Assembly (NCBI GenBank): GCA_966095765.1
Contig: CBHTSZ010000003.1
Span: 62,001 to 126,000, forward strand
Reading direction: 5' to 3'
Source: CBHTSZ01 sp966095765
Lineage (GTDB): Bacteria; Patescibacteriota; Saccharimonadia; Saccharimonadales; Saccharimonadaceae
DNA: 64,000 nucleotides
Both the position numbers and the translations under genes were made by a program. Under the pieces are notes generated by a model. The model made no database searches. It was not told the origin of the DNA and saw only the letters and a list, made by a program, of their open reading frames with translations. Positions 27,114 through 35,425 of the stretch are shown here, in pieces. The first letter of the stretch is position 1. The number at the start of each line of letters is the position of its first letter.

Positions 27114-27644
27114 CTATTTGTTCTCGTAGCGTTCGATGCACTCGCGAATCACTACCTTTGCTTCTTCGGCGTCACCCCAGCCAAGCACCTTGGTGCTTCC
27201 TGGTTTCTTGAGGTCTTTATAGTGAGTAAAGTGGTGTTCGATCTTTTGGCGCCACCGTGCGTGGAGATCATCGAGACTTGCGATCGCGTCATCCGTGTTT
27301 CGGTCGTCGGCTGGCACACAGATAATCTTATCGTCAACTTCGCCATCGTCTTCAAACTTAAGGACACCGATCACTTTCGCTTCCAGGAAGACACCGGTTG
27401 GGATTGGGTCATTCGTGAGGACAAGCGTATCAAGCTCATCGCCGTCTTCATCAAGTGTCTGCGGAATAAAGCCGTAGTTTACTGGCTTTGCAAAGATGCT
27501 CGGTTCGACACGGTCAAGCTGAAACGCAGCAACGTCGCGGTTCCACTCGATCTTTAGTGTTGACCATTTTGGGATCTCAACGACTGTATTGATAAGGCCA
27601 CCGTCGACATCACCTGGTGTCAGAACTTTATTAAAATCAGGCAT
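27114..27644 (-). CDS. ppa: inorganic pyrophosphatase (family I)
   Basis: Hydrolyses pyrophosphate, driving biosynthetic reactions. VVEIPKWSTLKIEWNRD at the N-terminus (family Lys and Glu residues), NYGFIPQTLDEDGDELDTLVL carrying the metal-binding Asp residues (DGDELD), and KIICVPADDRN. 176 residues, normal length. An AAAGGAG ribosome site precedes the ATG. Confidence 0.97.
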   Translation of the reverse strand: MPDFNKVLTPGDVDGGLINTVVEIPKWSTLKIEWNRDVAAFQLDRVEPSIFAKPVNYGFIPQTLDEDGDELDTLVLTNDPIPTGVFLEAKVIGVLKFEDDGEVDDKIICVPADDRNTDDAIASLDDLHARWRQKIEHHFTHYKDLKKPGSTKVLGWGDAEEAKVVIRECIERYENK

Positions 27645-27716
27645 AGGGTATTTCTCCTTTGGATGATAGGTAGTATTCGCTCGCTACTAGTGTATCAGTT
27701 TTTGTGTCTCACAGGA

Positions 27717-27722
27717 TATAAT
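27717..27722 (+). promoter_or_regulatory. -10 box (TATAAT) that overlaps an upstream ATG of the PLD gene
   Basis: TATAAT at 27717-27722 contains the first two bases of the ATG at 27721, so that ATG cannot be in the mRNA; the next in-frame ATG (27733) is 10 nt downstream. Confidence 0.65.
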
Positions 27723-27732
27723 GAACAGTGAT

Positions 27733-28719
27733 ATGCAGCCGATACCGAAACTCATCCTACCGCATGAGTATGTCAAAAATGCGACCGAACAAATCCGAGC
27801 AGCCAAGAAGCGTGTTGCTCTACTCACTATGGTGCTCGTACACGACAGTGCCACCGACGAACTCCTTGATGCCCTCTGCGAAGCAGCTGAACGCGGCGTG
27901 GAGGTGACAGTTGCGGCAGATAGTTTCACCTACACTGACTTCCAGGGCTCCTACATCCCGACTACCTACCGCAGCAAACGCGTGCGTGATGCTATGAACA
28001 TGCAAAAACGATTCCGCGCTGCCGGCGCAACGTTTCACTGGCTCGGTCGGCTCAGCATGGTTGCGTTCGTTGGCCGCACCCACATAAAGTGGTGCGTCGT
28101 CGACGATACGGTTTATTCGTTCGGTGGCGTCAATCTCGATCAGCCCAGCATCGAAAATACCGACTACATGTTTATGGTCAAGAACGAAGAGCTCGCCTCA
28201 CGGATCGTCGCTGAGCAGGAGCGCATCATCAAAGCCGATCGATCAGGCCATGCGTACCGCTCTCACCGCTTTGGCGATGACGATAACATGGTGCTCATTG
28301 ACGGTGGCTTCCTCGGGGATTCGATCATTTACCGAAGAGCATGCTACTGGGCTGAACGCGCAACCCATGTCACCCTTGTTTCGCAGTACTGTCCGACCGG
28401 AAAACTGAGCCGAAAACTTAAGAAGATTAACAGCCACCTCTACTTCAACCACTGGACTAACGCCGGACTCTTGAACCGCTTCGTTATCCGCATCGGCATG
28501 GCTACGAGCAAGCATACGACATCCTACCACCGACGACCCTACCTCCATGCGAAGTTCATCATCTTTACACTTCCTGACGGTAAAAAAGTGGCCATCACAG
28601 GCTCGCACAACTTCGTCAGTGGCGGCGTCCTGCTCGGTACGCGCGAAGTCGCTCTCGAGACTACTAACAAAAAGATTATCGCGCAGCTCGAACGTTTCTT
28701 TGAAGAACACGTCAAGTAG
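27733..28719 (+). CDS. phospholipase D / cardiolipin synthase-like protein
   Basis: Two HKD repeats: HIKWCVVDDTVYSFGGVNLDQPS (full HxKx4D) and HAKFIIFTLPDGKKVAITGSHNF (HxK present, acidic residue displaced). Each is followed by a glycine-serine/asparagine loop typical of the superfamily. 328 residues from the corrected start and no signal peptide or transmembrane helix, unlike classical cardiolipin synthase, so it is a soluble PLD-type phosphodiesterase or transferase. GDPD follows after 15 nt with its own -10 box. Substrate is unknown; lipid head-group work is an inference from the pair. Confidence 0.88.
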   Translation: MQPIPKLILPHEYVKNATEQIRAAKKRVALLTMVLVHDSATDELLDALCEAAERGVEVTVAADSFTYTDFQGSYIPTTYRSKRVRDAMNMQKRFRAAGATFHWLGRLSMVAFVGRTHIKWCVVDDTVYSFGGVNLDQPSIENTDYMFMVKNEELASRIVAEQERIIKADRSGHAYRSHRFGDDDNMVLIDGGFLGDSIIYRRACYWAERATHVTLVSQYCPTGKLSRKLKKINSHLYFNHWTNAGLLNRFVIRIGMATSKHTTSYHRRPYLHAKFIIFTLPDGKKVAITGSHNFVSGGVLLGTREVALETTNKKIIAQLERFFEEHVK

Positions 28720-28734
28720 TACAATAGTCTAATC

Positions 28735-29436
28735 ATGCTGATTATCGGACACCGTGGATCCCAGGGGACAAAGCCGGAAAACACCATCGCCAGCCTTCGT
28801 GAAGCCATGCACGCTGATGCCGATATGATTGAGTTCGATGTCCGCCTTACTCGAGACCATATTCCAGTACTCTCACACAACCTTCACCTCTACGGTACCA
28901 GGAAGCGCGAGTTAGCCTTTTTGCGCCGTTATACCCTCGCCGAATTGCAGCGCCGTACAGCAGGCAGTGAATACCCGATCACGACCCTCGACATGGCCAT
29001 GAAGGAATGTTTCGGTCGCATCTACCTCAATATCGAGCTCAAAGAATCTAGTGCTGTCATACCGACGCTTGCTGTTATATCGAAATACACAAAAACAGAT
29101 CGTGACTGGGACAGTCTGCTCTTTAGCTCATTTAAGCCTCTTGCGCTTCGTGCTATCCGCAAACGAGTACCACATGCTGCACTCGGCATGCTCCATCACC
29201 GCAATCCGCTTGGGTTCGTAGGCTGGCACAAGGTACTCGGCCTCTCAGCGGTTGGTTTTCACCGCCTCTACATAAATACGATTGCTCTCGAAGTCGCCAA
29301 ACGGCTCGGGCTCTTTACGTACGCATATACGGTCAATCGCCCCCACGCGGCCAAAAAGCTCGCCGAACAAGGCGTTGATGGCGTTGTCACCGACTATCCT
29401 GCGCAGATGCTCAAAGACCTTGAGATCCGCCACTAG
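28735..29436 (+). CDS. glycerophosphodiester phosphodiesterase
   Basis: Cleaves glycerophosphodiesters to glycerol-3-phosphate and alcohol. TIM-barrel motifs: IIGHRGSQGTKPENTIAS (catalytic His6, Arg7, Glu16), EFDVRLTRDHIPVLSHN (metal Glu/Asp and second His), YLNIELKE, and TVNRPHAAKKLAEQGVDGVVTDYP at the end. 233 residues, cytosolic form without a signal peptide. A TACAAT box (28720-28725) ends 9 nt before the ATG. Confidence 0.95.
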   Translation: MLIIGHRGSQGTKPENTIASLREAMHADADMIEFDVRLTRDHIPVLSHNLHLYGTRKRELAFLRRYTLAELQRRTAGSEYPITTLDMAMKECFGRIYLNIELKESSAVIPTLAVISKYTKTDRDWDSLLFSSFKPLALRAIRKRVPHAALGMLHHRNPLGFVGWHKVLGLSAVGFHRLYINTIALEVAKRLGLFTYAYTVNRPHAAKKLAEQGVDGVVTDYPAQMLKDLEIRH

Positions 29437-29442
29437 TCTCTG

Positions 29443-30384
29443 CTAGAGCTTACCTTCCAGATATTCACGCATCTTGAGAGCGACCGTCGCGCCCTCACCA
29501 ACTGCACTCGCGATCTGCATGGTTGAGCCGCTGCGGACATCACCACTCACAAAAACACCGCGGAGATTGGTCTGAAGGTTGCTATCAGCCATGATGAATC
29601 CTTGTTCATCGAGATTGACGCCACTCCCCTTTAAGAAGCCTGTGTTCGGGAGGAGCCCTACAAACACAAAGACACCGTCACATGCATACTCGACAGTCCT
29701 GCCATCCTGGGTTGCTTTGACAAGGTCAACATTTTTCCCGTCAGTTGCGACGATCTCGGTCGGTGTCACGCCCAGATGTACAGTAATCTTTCCGTCCTTC
29801 ACGTACTCTTCGAGTTCACGTTGCAATACCTCACTTGCCTTGATGGTCGAACGCACCAACAGGTCGATATGCGTCGTGAAGCGCGTCAAAAAGATCGCCT
29901 CTTGCACCGCAGAGTTACCCCCGCCGACGACGACGAGTTTTTTGTCGCGATAGAAGGCACCGTCGCAGGTTGCGCAGTAGTGCACGCCCCGCCCGTAGTA
30001 CTCAGCTTCGCCGGGGACACCGATCTTTTTGTAATCACTGCCCGTCGCGATAAGGACTGCTTTTGCTTGCACCTCACCGTCAGTTGTCTCAACGACCTTG
30101 TGGTCGCCCTTGTCATGGATGCCAACAACGTCACCGTAGCGGATATCAGCCCCGAATCGTTCCGCTTGGCCCTGGAGTTGTTCGGCTAGCTTGAGCCCTT
30201 CGATACCATTTGTAAAGCCCGGGTAGTTGTCTACCCAGTCGGTGATAGCAGCAAGGCCGCCAACGACGCCTTTTTCGAGCAGTACCGTATCAATCTCTTC
30301 GCGGGTCGTGTAAACGGCAGCGGCAAGCGCACTCGGACCGGCGCCGACCATAACAACATCGTGGAGCTTCGTGTCTGGTTCCAT
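29443..30384 (-). CDS. trxB: thioredoxin reductase (FAD/NADPH)
   Basis: VVMVGAGPSALAAAVYTTRE binds FAD at the N-terminus, GVHYCATCDGAF near residue 135 holds the redox CxxC, VVVGGGNSAVQEA binds NADPH, and GVFVSGDVRSG closes the FAD site. 313 residues is normal. A glutaredoxin-like protein lies just upstream in the same operon, which suggests a complete disulfide-reducing pair. Confidence 0.96.
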   Translation of the reverse strand: MEPDTKLHDVVMVGAGPSALAAAVYTTREEIDTVLLEKGVVGGLAAITDWVDNYPGFTNGIEGLKLAEQLQGQAERFGADIRYGDVVGIHDKGDHKVVETTDGEVQAKAVLIATGSDYKKIGVPGEAEYYGRGVHYCATCDGAFYRDKKLVVVGGGNSAVQEAIFLTRFTTHIDLLVRSTIKASEVLQRELEEYVKDGKITVHLGVTPTEIVATDGKNVDLVKATQDGRTVEYACDGVFVFVGLLPNTGFLKGSGVNLDEQGFIMADSNLQTNLRGVFVSGDVRSGSTMQIASAVGEGATVALKMREYLEGKL

Positions 30385-30395
30385 GAGAAAATGCC

Positions 30396-30647
30396 TTAGG
30401 CTACTGCTGACAGCAGGGCGCCTGGGTTCCAGCCAATACTTGCTACTCGTTCGTCACCAGCTTCATCGGTGACAGTAACTACTGGCACCGTGCGAGCACC
30501 ACTCTTAGCAATGATCGAAGCTTCAGCCTCTCGGTTATCGTCGATATTGATCACATCGTATGTCTTGCCCTTCATGTCGAGCAGTTTCTTTACCTGGTTG
30601 CAGTAGCTGCAAGTCGTACGTGTGTAGATAGTGATTTTTTTTGACAT
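30396..30647 (-). CDS. glutaredoxin-like protein
   Basis: 83-residue thioredoxin-fold protein with active site CSYC (TTCSYCNQVKKLL), DVINIDDNREAEASI and the cis-Pro segment TVPVVTV. Close in shape to NrdH or mycoredoxin proteins, which are reduced by thioredoxin reductase rather than glutathione; the adjacent trxB supports that reading. A TATAAT box is about 45 nt upstream. Confidence 0.9.
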   Translation of the reverse strand: MSKKITIYTRTTCSYCNQVKKLLDMKGKTYDVINIDDNREAEASIIAKSGARTVPVVTVTDEAGDERVASIGWNPGALLSAVA

Positions 30648-30732
30648 TACCCTTCGCCCCTAGTTGATTTTTTCTATATAAAACCCATTATATAGCGCTT
30701 ATGTGTAGTTTCAATACGCTATATGTTGTATT

Positions 30733-31308
30733 TTATTGCGTATAGATGCCGACGAGACGGATCGTAAAGATGAGGTCGGCATTTGCTGGAATCTCGCCAG
30801 CTGCCTTGTCGCCGTACGCCTTTGCACTTGGAATCTGGATCTGGCGCTCACCGCCCACCTTCATGCCAACAAGACCCTCGGCAAAACCAGGGACAAAGCC
30901 TGTAGTCTGTGAACGATATGGCACGCCCGACTCGTAGTTGCTGCCACCAGTAAAGGCTTCTCCATTGCTCGCAAGTGTTCCGTGATACAGAATCTCGACA
31001 CAATCACCAGCCTTAACCTCGGCGCCGTCACCGACAGTTAGGTCGACTGTCCTCAGTTCAGGCACGTCTTCGAGCACCGGAGCTTCTGGTGGCACTGGAC
31101 TTGGGGTGATCTTCTTTTCCGTCACCTCACCCGCCGGACACTTAGCCATCTCCTTTTGGTATTCCTCAAGTAACTTCTGCTGTTCGGCTGCTTCTTTGGA
31201 CTGGCTCTCGCTCATGAGTATCGGTAAGAAAAATGCACCCAATGTTCCTACTAGCATTACAACCGCAATAATCCAAATACCAACGCGTTGGCTTGTTCGT
31301 GTAGCCAC
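30733..31308 (-). CDS. membrane-anchored FKBP-type peptidyl-prolyl isomerase
   Basis: 191 residues from a GTG start at 31308, chosen because AAAGGAGG lies 7 nt before it; the 28 upstream codons lack a ribosome site. One transmembrane helix (about residues 8-31), a charged coiled-coil-like stretch (SKEAAEQQKLLEEYQKEM), a Pro/Glu linker, then the FKBP domain: VKAGDCVEILYHGTL, GEAFTGGSNYESG, VPFRSQT-like VPYRSQT, GFAEGLVGMKVGGERQIQIPSAKAYG split over about residues 90-190. It faces the outside and would assist folding of secreted proteins. Confidence 0.92.
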   Translation of the reverse strand: MATRTSQRVGIWIIAVVMLVGTLGAFFLPILMSESQSKEAAEQQKLLEEYQKEMAKCPAGEVTEKKITPSPVPPEAPVLEDVPELRTVDLTVGDGAEVKAGDCVEILYHGTLASNGEAFTGGSNYESGVPYRSQTTGFVPGFAEGLVGMKVGGERQIQIPSAKAYGDKAAGEIPANADLIFTIRLVGIYTQ

Positions 31309-31345
31309 GTAAAATCCTCCTTTTTGACTCCTCCTAGTATACACG

Positions 31346-31825
31346 CTACCGTGCGTCGATATTGAGAACTTTGCTTGGCTTCTGACCCGCACCTAGTTGC
31401 TGGATCAGCTCTAGGTAGTCGCAGTAGTAGCGGAGGTTTTCTTTCGTCAGCTCCGTGATAGGCACCCAAGTAACGATAAATTGGTTACGCTCACTCATGT
31501 GCTCGGCCTCTTCCGAGTCCAGCATGAGTTGTGGCTCACCTTCGACAATATCCGCCGTAAAAACATAGTGCTCAAAGAACTTACCAATCCGATGTGCGAC
31601 GAGGTCACCAAGCTTGATGCGCACCCCCATCTCTTCATAGAGCTCTCTCAGCGCAGCATCTTCCGGCGACTCCCCCTTATCAATACCACCGCCCGGGATA
31701 CTGTAGTATTCGATCCATTCACCAGTCTTTCTGCTGTAGCGTTTACGCAAAAATGTCAGTAACTTGCCATCTTGAATGATAAGCGCCCGTGCGCTTTTTC
31801 GCCGCTTATTTAGCCACAATTTCAT
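31346..31825 (-). CDS. Nudix hydrolase
   Basis: 159 residues from the ATG at 31825. Complete Nudix box: GGGIDKGESPEDAALRELYEEMGV, given in two parts as GGGIDKGESPEDAA and LRELYEEMGV. It hydrolyses a nucleoside diphosphate derivative; substrate not readable. Frame is open 37 codons upstream inside the ABC transporter gene, but that start would be TTG; the ATG overlaps the end of the ABC gene by 20 nt, suggesting coupled translation. Confidence 0.9.
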   Translation of the reverse strand: MKLWLNKRRKSARALIIQDGKLLTFLRKRYSRKTGEWIEYYSIPGGGIDKGESPEDAALRELYEEMGVRIKLGDLVAHRIGKFFEHYVFTADIVEGEPQLMLDSEEAEHMSERNQFIVTWVPITELTKENLRYYCDYLELIQQLGAGQKPSKVLNIDAR

Positions 31826-33590
31826 ATGCTCGGAGCGCCTTCTTCGCTTTTTCAGTGTTACCTGTCTGGAGCTCAAGCAATTGTGCATAGATGCCGTCTG
31901 TTTTTGCGAGTTCGGCCGGAGTACCGATTTCATCAACTCGGCCGTTCTTTAACGTCACGATCCGATCAACATGCGCGATCGTACTGAGACGGTGCGCAAT
32001 GATGAGTGTCGTGCGCCCACTTATGAGACGATTGAGCGCTTCTTGAACGAGATGTTCAGAGCGGCTATCGAGACTGCTTGTTGCTTCGTCGAGCACCAAG
32101 ATCGGAGCATCTTTGAGGATGGCACGGGCAATCGCGATACGCTGCTTTTGACCGCCACTCAGCTTGAGGCCACGCTCACCAATCTCGGTATCGAGGCCTT
32201 TATCAAGCTTTTGGATGAAATCGTACGCATTCGCAGCTTTGGCTGCTTTGATAATGTCAGACTCTTCGGCGTGCGGCTTGGCATACGCGATATTTTCCCG
32301 GATCGTACCGCTAAATAACGCCGGTTCCTGAAAGACAACTGCGATATGCTCACGCAAACTTGATTGCCGTACCATTTCGATCGGCGTACCGTCGATACGG
32401 ATTGAACCGCTCCGTGTATCGTAGAGCCGAAGCAGCAAGCTAGTGATAGTAGTCTTGCCTCCGCCACTTTCGCCGACAAGCGCAACTTTTTCACCTGGCT
32501 GGATATCAAAACTCACTTCGTGAAGGACGTTGTCTTCGTCATTGTAGCCGAACGATACTGCATCATACTCCACGTGACCCTTCGTAACCGTAAGAGCCGG
32601 CGCATGCGCCTTATCGGCAACTGCAGGTTTCAGCTCCATGACCTCAAAGTAGTCTTTCGAACCAGCGATCGCCCGTTGTGTACTGTCGACAATAAAGCTC
32701 ATGTTAAAGATCGGGAACCGCATCATACTGACCAGCTGGACGAGCAGGACCATCTCACCAATCGTAAATCTTCCTTCGGCAGTCTCGACGAACAGGAAGG
32801 CAAAGATCGCAAAGAAAACGACGTTGAGAACGAGCCGGCGCCCGATATCCATATTGTGCCAATAAGCCGACTGCTTCCCAGTGATATCAACCGACTTCTG
32901 AAAACGGCGCTCAAAGTGACGGAACTCTAGCGTCTCCTGGATAAAGCTCTTTACGACACGTATCTGGGCAATCACCTCGGCAAAACGACCGCTCGCAATA
33001 TCCACCTGTTTGTTTTTTGCTTTTTGGTAGGTTTGCCATTTCTTACTCGTCAGGGTCGTCAACCACATAAAGATCGGATAGAGGATGAATAGGAGGAGAG
33101 CAAGCTCCCAGCTGTACAGCAGCACAATGACGAGTGTCAGGATCATCGTCAAAATCATCTGGAAGAAGTTGTTCGCAAAGACGTTCATGAAACTTCCGAC
33201 CTCATGGATCGTTCGATCAAGTCGGTTGATGATCGTACCGGTGAGCTCATGGTCATAGTAGCTCTGAGGCAGTTTCAGGAGGTGTGTATAGTATCGCTCA
33301 GCGAGCTGCTTTTTTAGTTTTGCGCTCATCACGTCACCGAGGTATCCGCCCCAGTTCGTAAAGAGCGTATTGAGCACGTCGACGACAAAGAGTGCGACAG
33401 CAAGCCATAGCGCACCAGCTACATCAGCGTGTCCGCTTGATAGCGACTTCACGATGAGATCAGTTGCCGACTTGATAATAAATGGCGTTGCAAGCGCCGT
33501 GAGGCTCATGAGGATTGAGAAAAAGATAATACCGGTATAGTACGGCCACAAATTTCGGGCATAACGAAGAACTTTTAGGAGAATTTTCAT
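31806..33590 (-). CDS. ABC transporter with fused permease and ATPase (exporter type)
   Basis: 594 residues. Six transmembrane helices in the N-terminal 310 residues (FFSILMSLTALATPF, VIVLLYSWELALLLFI and others), then an ATPase domain with Walker A GESGGGKTTI, Q-loop AVVFQEPALF, signature LSGGQKQRIA, Walker B ILVLDEATSSLD and His-loop IAHRLS. MsbA/MDR-like half-transporter, likely a homodimer. A TATACT box (33601-33606) ends 10 nt before the ATG. Cargo is unknown; no peptide or toxin gene is beside it. Confidence 0.95.
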   Translation of the reverse strand: MKILLKVLRYARNLWPYYTGIIFFSILMSLTALATPFIIKSATDLIVKSLSSGHADVAGALWLAVALFVVDVLNTLFTNWGGYLGDVMSAKLKKQLAERYYTHLLKLPQSYYDHELTGTIINRLDRTIHEVGSFMNVFANNFFQMILTMILTLVIVLLYSWELALLLFILYPIFMWLTTLTSKKWQTYQKAKNKQVDIASGRFAEVIAQIRVVKSFIQETLEFRHFERRFQKSVDITGKQSAYWHNMDIGRRLVLNVVFFAIFAFLFVETAEGRFTIGEMVLLVQLVSMMRFPIFNMSFIVDSTQRAIAGSKDYFEVMELKPAVADKAHAPALTVTKGHVEYDAVSFGYNDEDNVLHEVSFDIQPGEKVALVGESGGGKTTITSLLLRLYDTRSGSIRIDGTPIEMVRQSSLREHIAVVFQEPALFSGTIRENIAYAKPHAEESDIIKAAKAANAYDFIQKLDKGLDTEIGERGLKLSGGQKQRIAIARAILKDAPILVLDEATSSLDSRSEHLVQEALNRLISGRTTLIIAHRLSTIAHVDRIVTLKNGRVDEIGTPAELAKTDGIYAQLLELQTGNTEKAKKALRAYEIVAK

Positions 33591-33641
33591 CTTGTATCCA
33601 AGTATACACTCCCCTGTTATAAGATGCCGCTTATTTTGCTA

Positions 33642-33670
33642 TTGCAAAGTCATTCTCACGGGCCTATGAT
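33642..33670 (+). promoter_or_regulatory. promoter of the alpha/beta hydrolase gene at 33699
   Basis: TTGCAA (33642-33647), 17-nt spacer, TATGAT (33665-33670); it lies inside the frame open upstream of 33699, which supports the later start. Confidence 0.6.
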
Positions 33671-33698
33671 ACGAACAAGAAACGGGAGAAATAAACAT

Positions 33699-34853
33699 AT
33701 GGATCTTGGCTCTACTCTTCGAGACTCGACGATCGGACGCACTATCGAGTCCTATCGCAACCCACGGCTTGAAAACAGCGAGATCAACTACTTGACGCCA
33801 GCCCACCGCGAGGAGTTAAGGCGTGAAAGTGAAATAGTACTGTGGGACGAGTACGCAGACCCGAAGTACGTCCCTGGAGTCGGCACGCTGCGTCGCATCG
33901 GTATCCAAACCGCCCAAGGTTATACCTATGACACGCTCGTTGGGATTCCAGAAAAACCCGAGTGCAATATACCCGTTATCGGTACGACAGCTTGGACTAC
34001 CAGTCTGCGCGGCCATAACGAGCGCATCATCCGCAACTTTACCCGCGCCGGCAACTACGTCATCTATGTCGGAGCCGAAGGCAGCTACGTTGCCGATAAA
34101 GCCCCTGCTCCTCTTTCGCCTATTTCACTTGCCGGTTCGGCGGCAGCTGTTCTGAATTTCTCATACCATATGGTCGACGAACTTCGCACGCAAAATCATG
34201 ACGTTGATCCAAGTCTCCGCTTTGTTCTCGGTGAATCGCGCGGCGGGATGGTGGCTGAGGGAATTGATGCGCTTGCCGAAGATTTTGCTCAGGATATCCT
34301 GTTTAGCGAAGAGGTTGCTCCCTGCCTGCCGGAGAAACTCAAGTCACTTACCGACCTCTATCGACTCTGCGAGCAGATCGCAAAAGAGCCTCGCGAGATG
34401 TACCGTCTCGCTGGCGCCCTCACTCTCTCTCGTCTTCGCTACTACCCATACACGATCGACGTCCGCAGTGACTGTCTCCGCCATCAAGCCATCATCGGCG
34501 GCGCCCTCTTTAGCGGTGAAGCTGGAGCGCTTGCACGGAAACATTCCGATGACACGCTCAAACACCTCACTGTTTTCGATAACGACTTTGCTTCGAAACG
34601 ATCAGTATGGGAAAGTATCTACAAAGAAAACGAACAGGTTCGTATTACACCCCTACCTGGCGGCCACATGACGATTGCCGACCTCGGAACGCTTCGTATG
34701 GTTCTTGCTCGCAATAAAGCAGCGCAGCAGTGCGTCAATGACGGCGTCGACCTCACGCCTCGTAATGTCTTTGATCGGGCACATGACCTAATGCCTCACC
34801 AATATCCGATCACCCCGGAACTGATGAATCATCAAATCGCACGCACTGCTTAA
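33699..34853 (+). CDS. alpha/beta-hydrolase-like protein
   Basis: 384 residues. A nucleophile elbow GESRGGMVAEG near residue 195, a preceding strand-turn region GTTAWTTSLRGHNERIIRNFTRAGNYVIYVG split around residues 115-145, and a late GGHMTIADLG that can supply the catalytic His. Not assignable to a named esterase family. Start ATG 33699 has GGGAG about 12 nt upstream and the promoter at 33642-33670. Convergent with, and overlapping by 4 nt, the next hydrolase on the other strand. Confidence 0.75.
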   Translation: MDLGSTLRDSTIGRTIESYRNPRLENSEINYLTPAHREELRRESEIVLWDEYADPKYVPGVGTLRRIGIQTAQGYTYDTLVGIPEKPECNIPVIGTTAWTTSLRGHNERIIRNFTRAGNYVIYVGAEGSYVADKAPAPLSPISLAGSAAAVLNFSYHMVDELRTQNHDVDPSLRFVLGESRGGMVAEGIDALAEDFAQDILFSEEVAPCLPEKLKSLTDLYRLCEQIAKEPREMYRLAGALTLSRLRYYPYTIDVRSDCLRHQAIIGGALFSGEAGALARKHSDDTLKHLTVFDNDFASKRSVWESIYKENEQVRITPLPGGHMTIADLGTLRMVLARNKAAQQCVNDGVDLTPRNVFDRAHDLMPHQYPITPELMNHQIARTA

Positions 34854-35422
34854 CGCTTCTCGTCTCCGATAACTAACTGGCGGCCAAACAGTAACGTGTA
34901 GCCTATAGCGATCATGTGCATAGGGATCTTGATATCAATTGCACGTACTCCCTCAATGCATGTATCCTTTTCGCCGACGACTCCGTCCCGACTCGAATAG
35001 ATAATTTGCATCATGGCTTTTTCTGGTGGCGTCAAAACAGGGAGTGTCCTATCAGATGCGAGCATGGCGTCACGAAAGGCACGGTTTCTTCGGTAGAGAG
35101 ACGGGTTCACGTTGCCCGTACCCTGGTTCATGCCGCATATAGTCACAAGCCTTGTGATCTTTCCGCGGAAATGATGCAGGCTAGCAATCGCGACCGCACC
35201 GCCCGCACTCTCGCCAATGAGAATAATCTCCCGATCCTCGTACCTATCTATTGCCTTGCCTATACGTGCGACCTTTTCTTCATACGTTTCGTGAGGATCT
35301 CGCCAATGCATTGGTACGAGCGTCACTGCAACAGATGGGCGTCGCCAGAAATATAACGCAACTCTGCGAAAAAGATCATACCCATCCCCGAGACCAGGGA
35401 TATAGATAACGTGTCGCTTCAT
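34850..35422 (-). CDS. small alpha/beta hydrolase
   Basis: 190 residues: HVIYIPGLGDG at the N-terminus (oxyanion region), GESAGGAVAIAS as nucleophile elbow, and a C-terminal IPMHMIAIG that can supply the His. It resembles short lipase-like hydrolases of CPR genomes. It begins 3 nt after the pheT stop and is probably cotranscribed with pheST. Confidence 0.8.
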   Translation of the reverse strand: MKRHVIYIPGLGDGYDLFRRVALYFWRRPSVAVTLVPMHWRDPHETYEEKVARIGKAIDRYEDREIILIGESAGGAVAIASLHHFRGKITRLVTICGMNQGTGNVNPSLYRRNRAFRDAMLASDRTLPVLTPPEKAMMQIIYSSRDGVVGEKDTCIEGVRAIDIKIPMHMIAIGYTLLFGRQLVIGDEKR

Positions 35423-35425
35423 GCG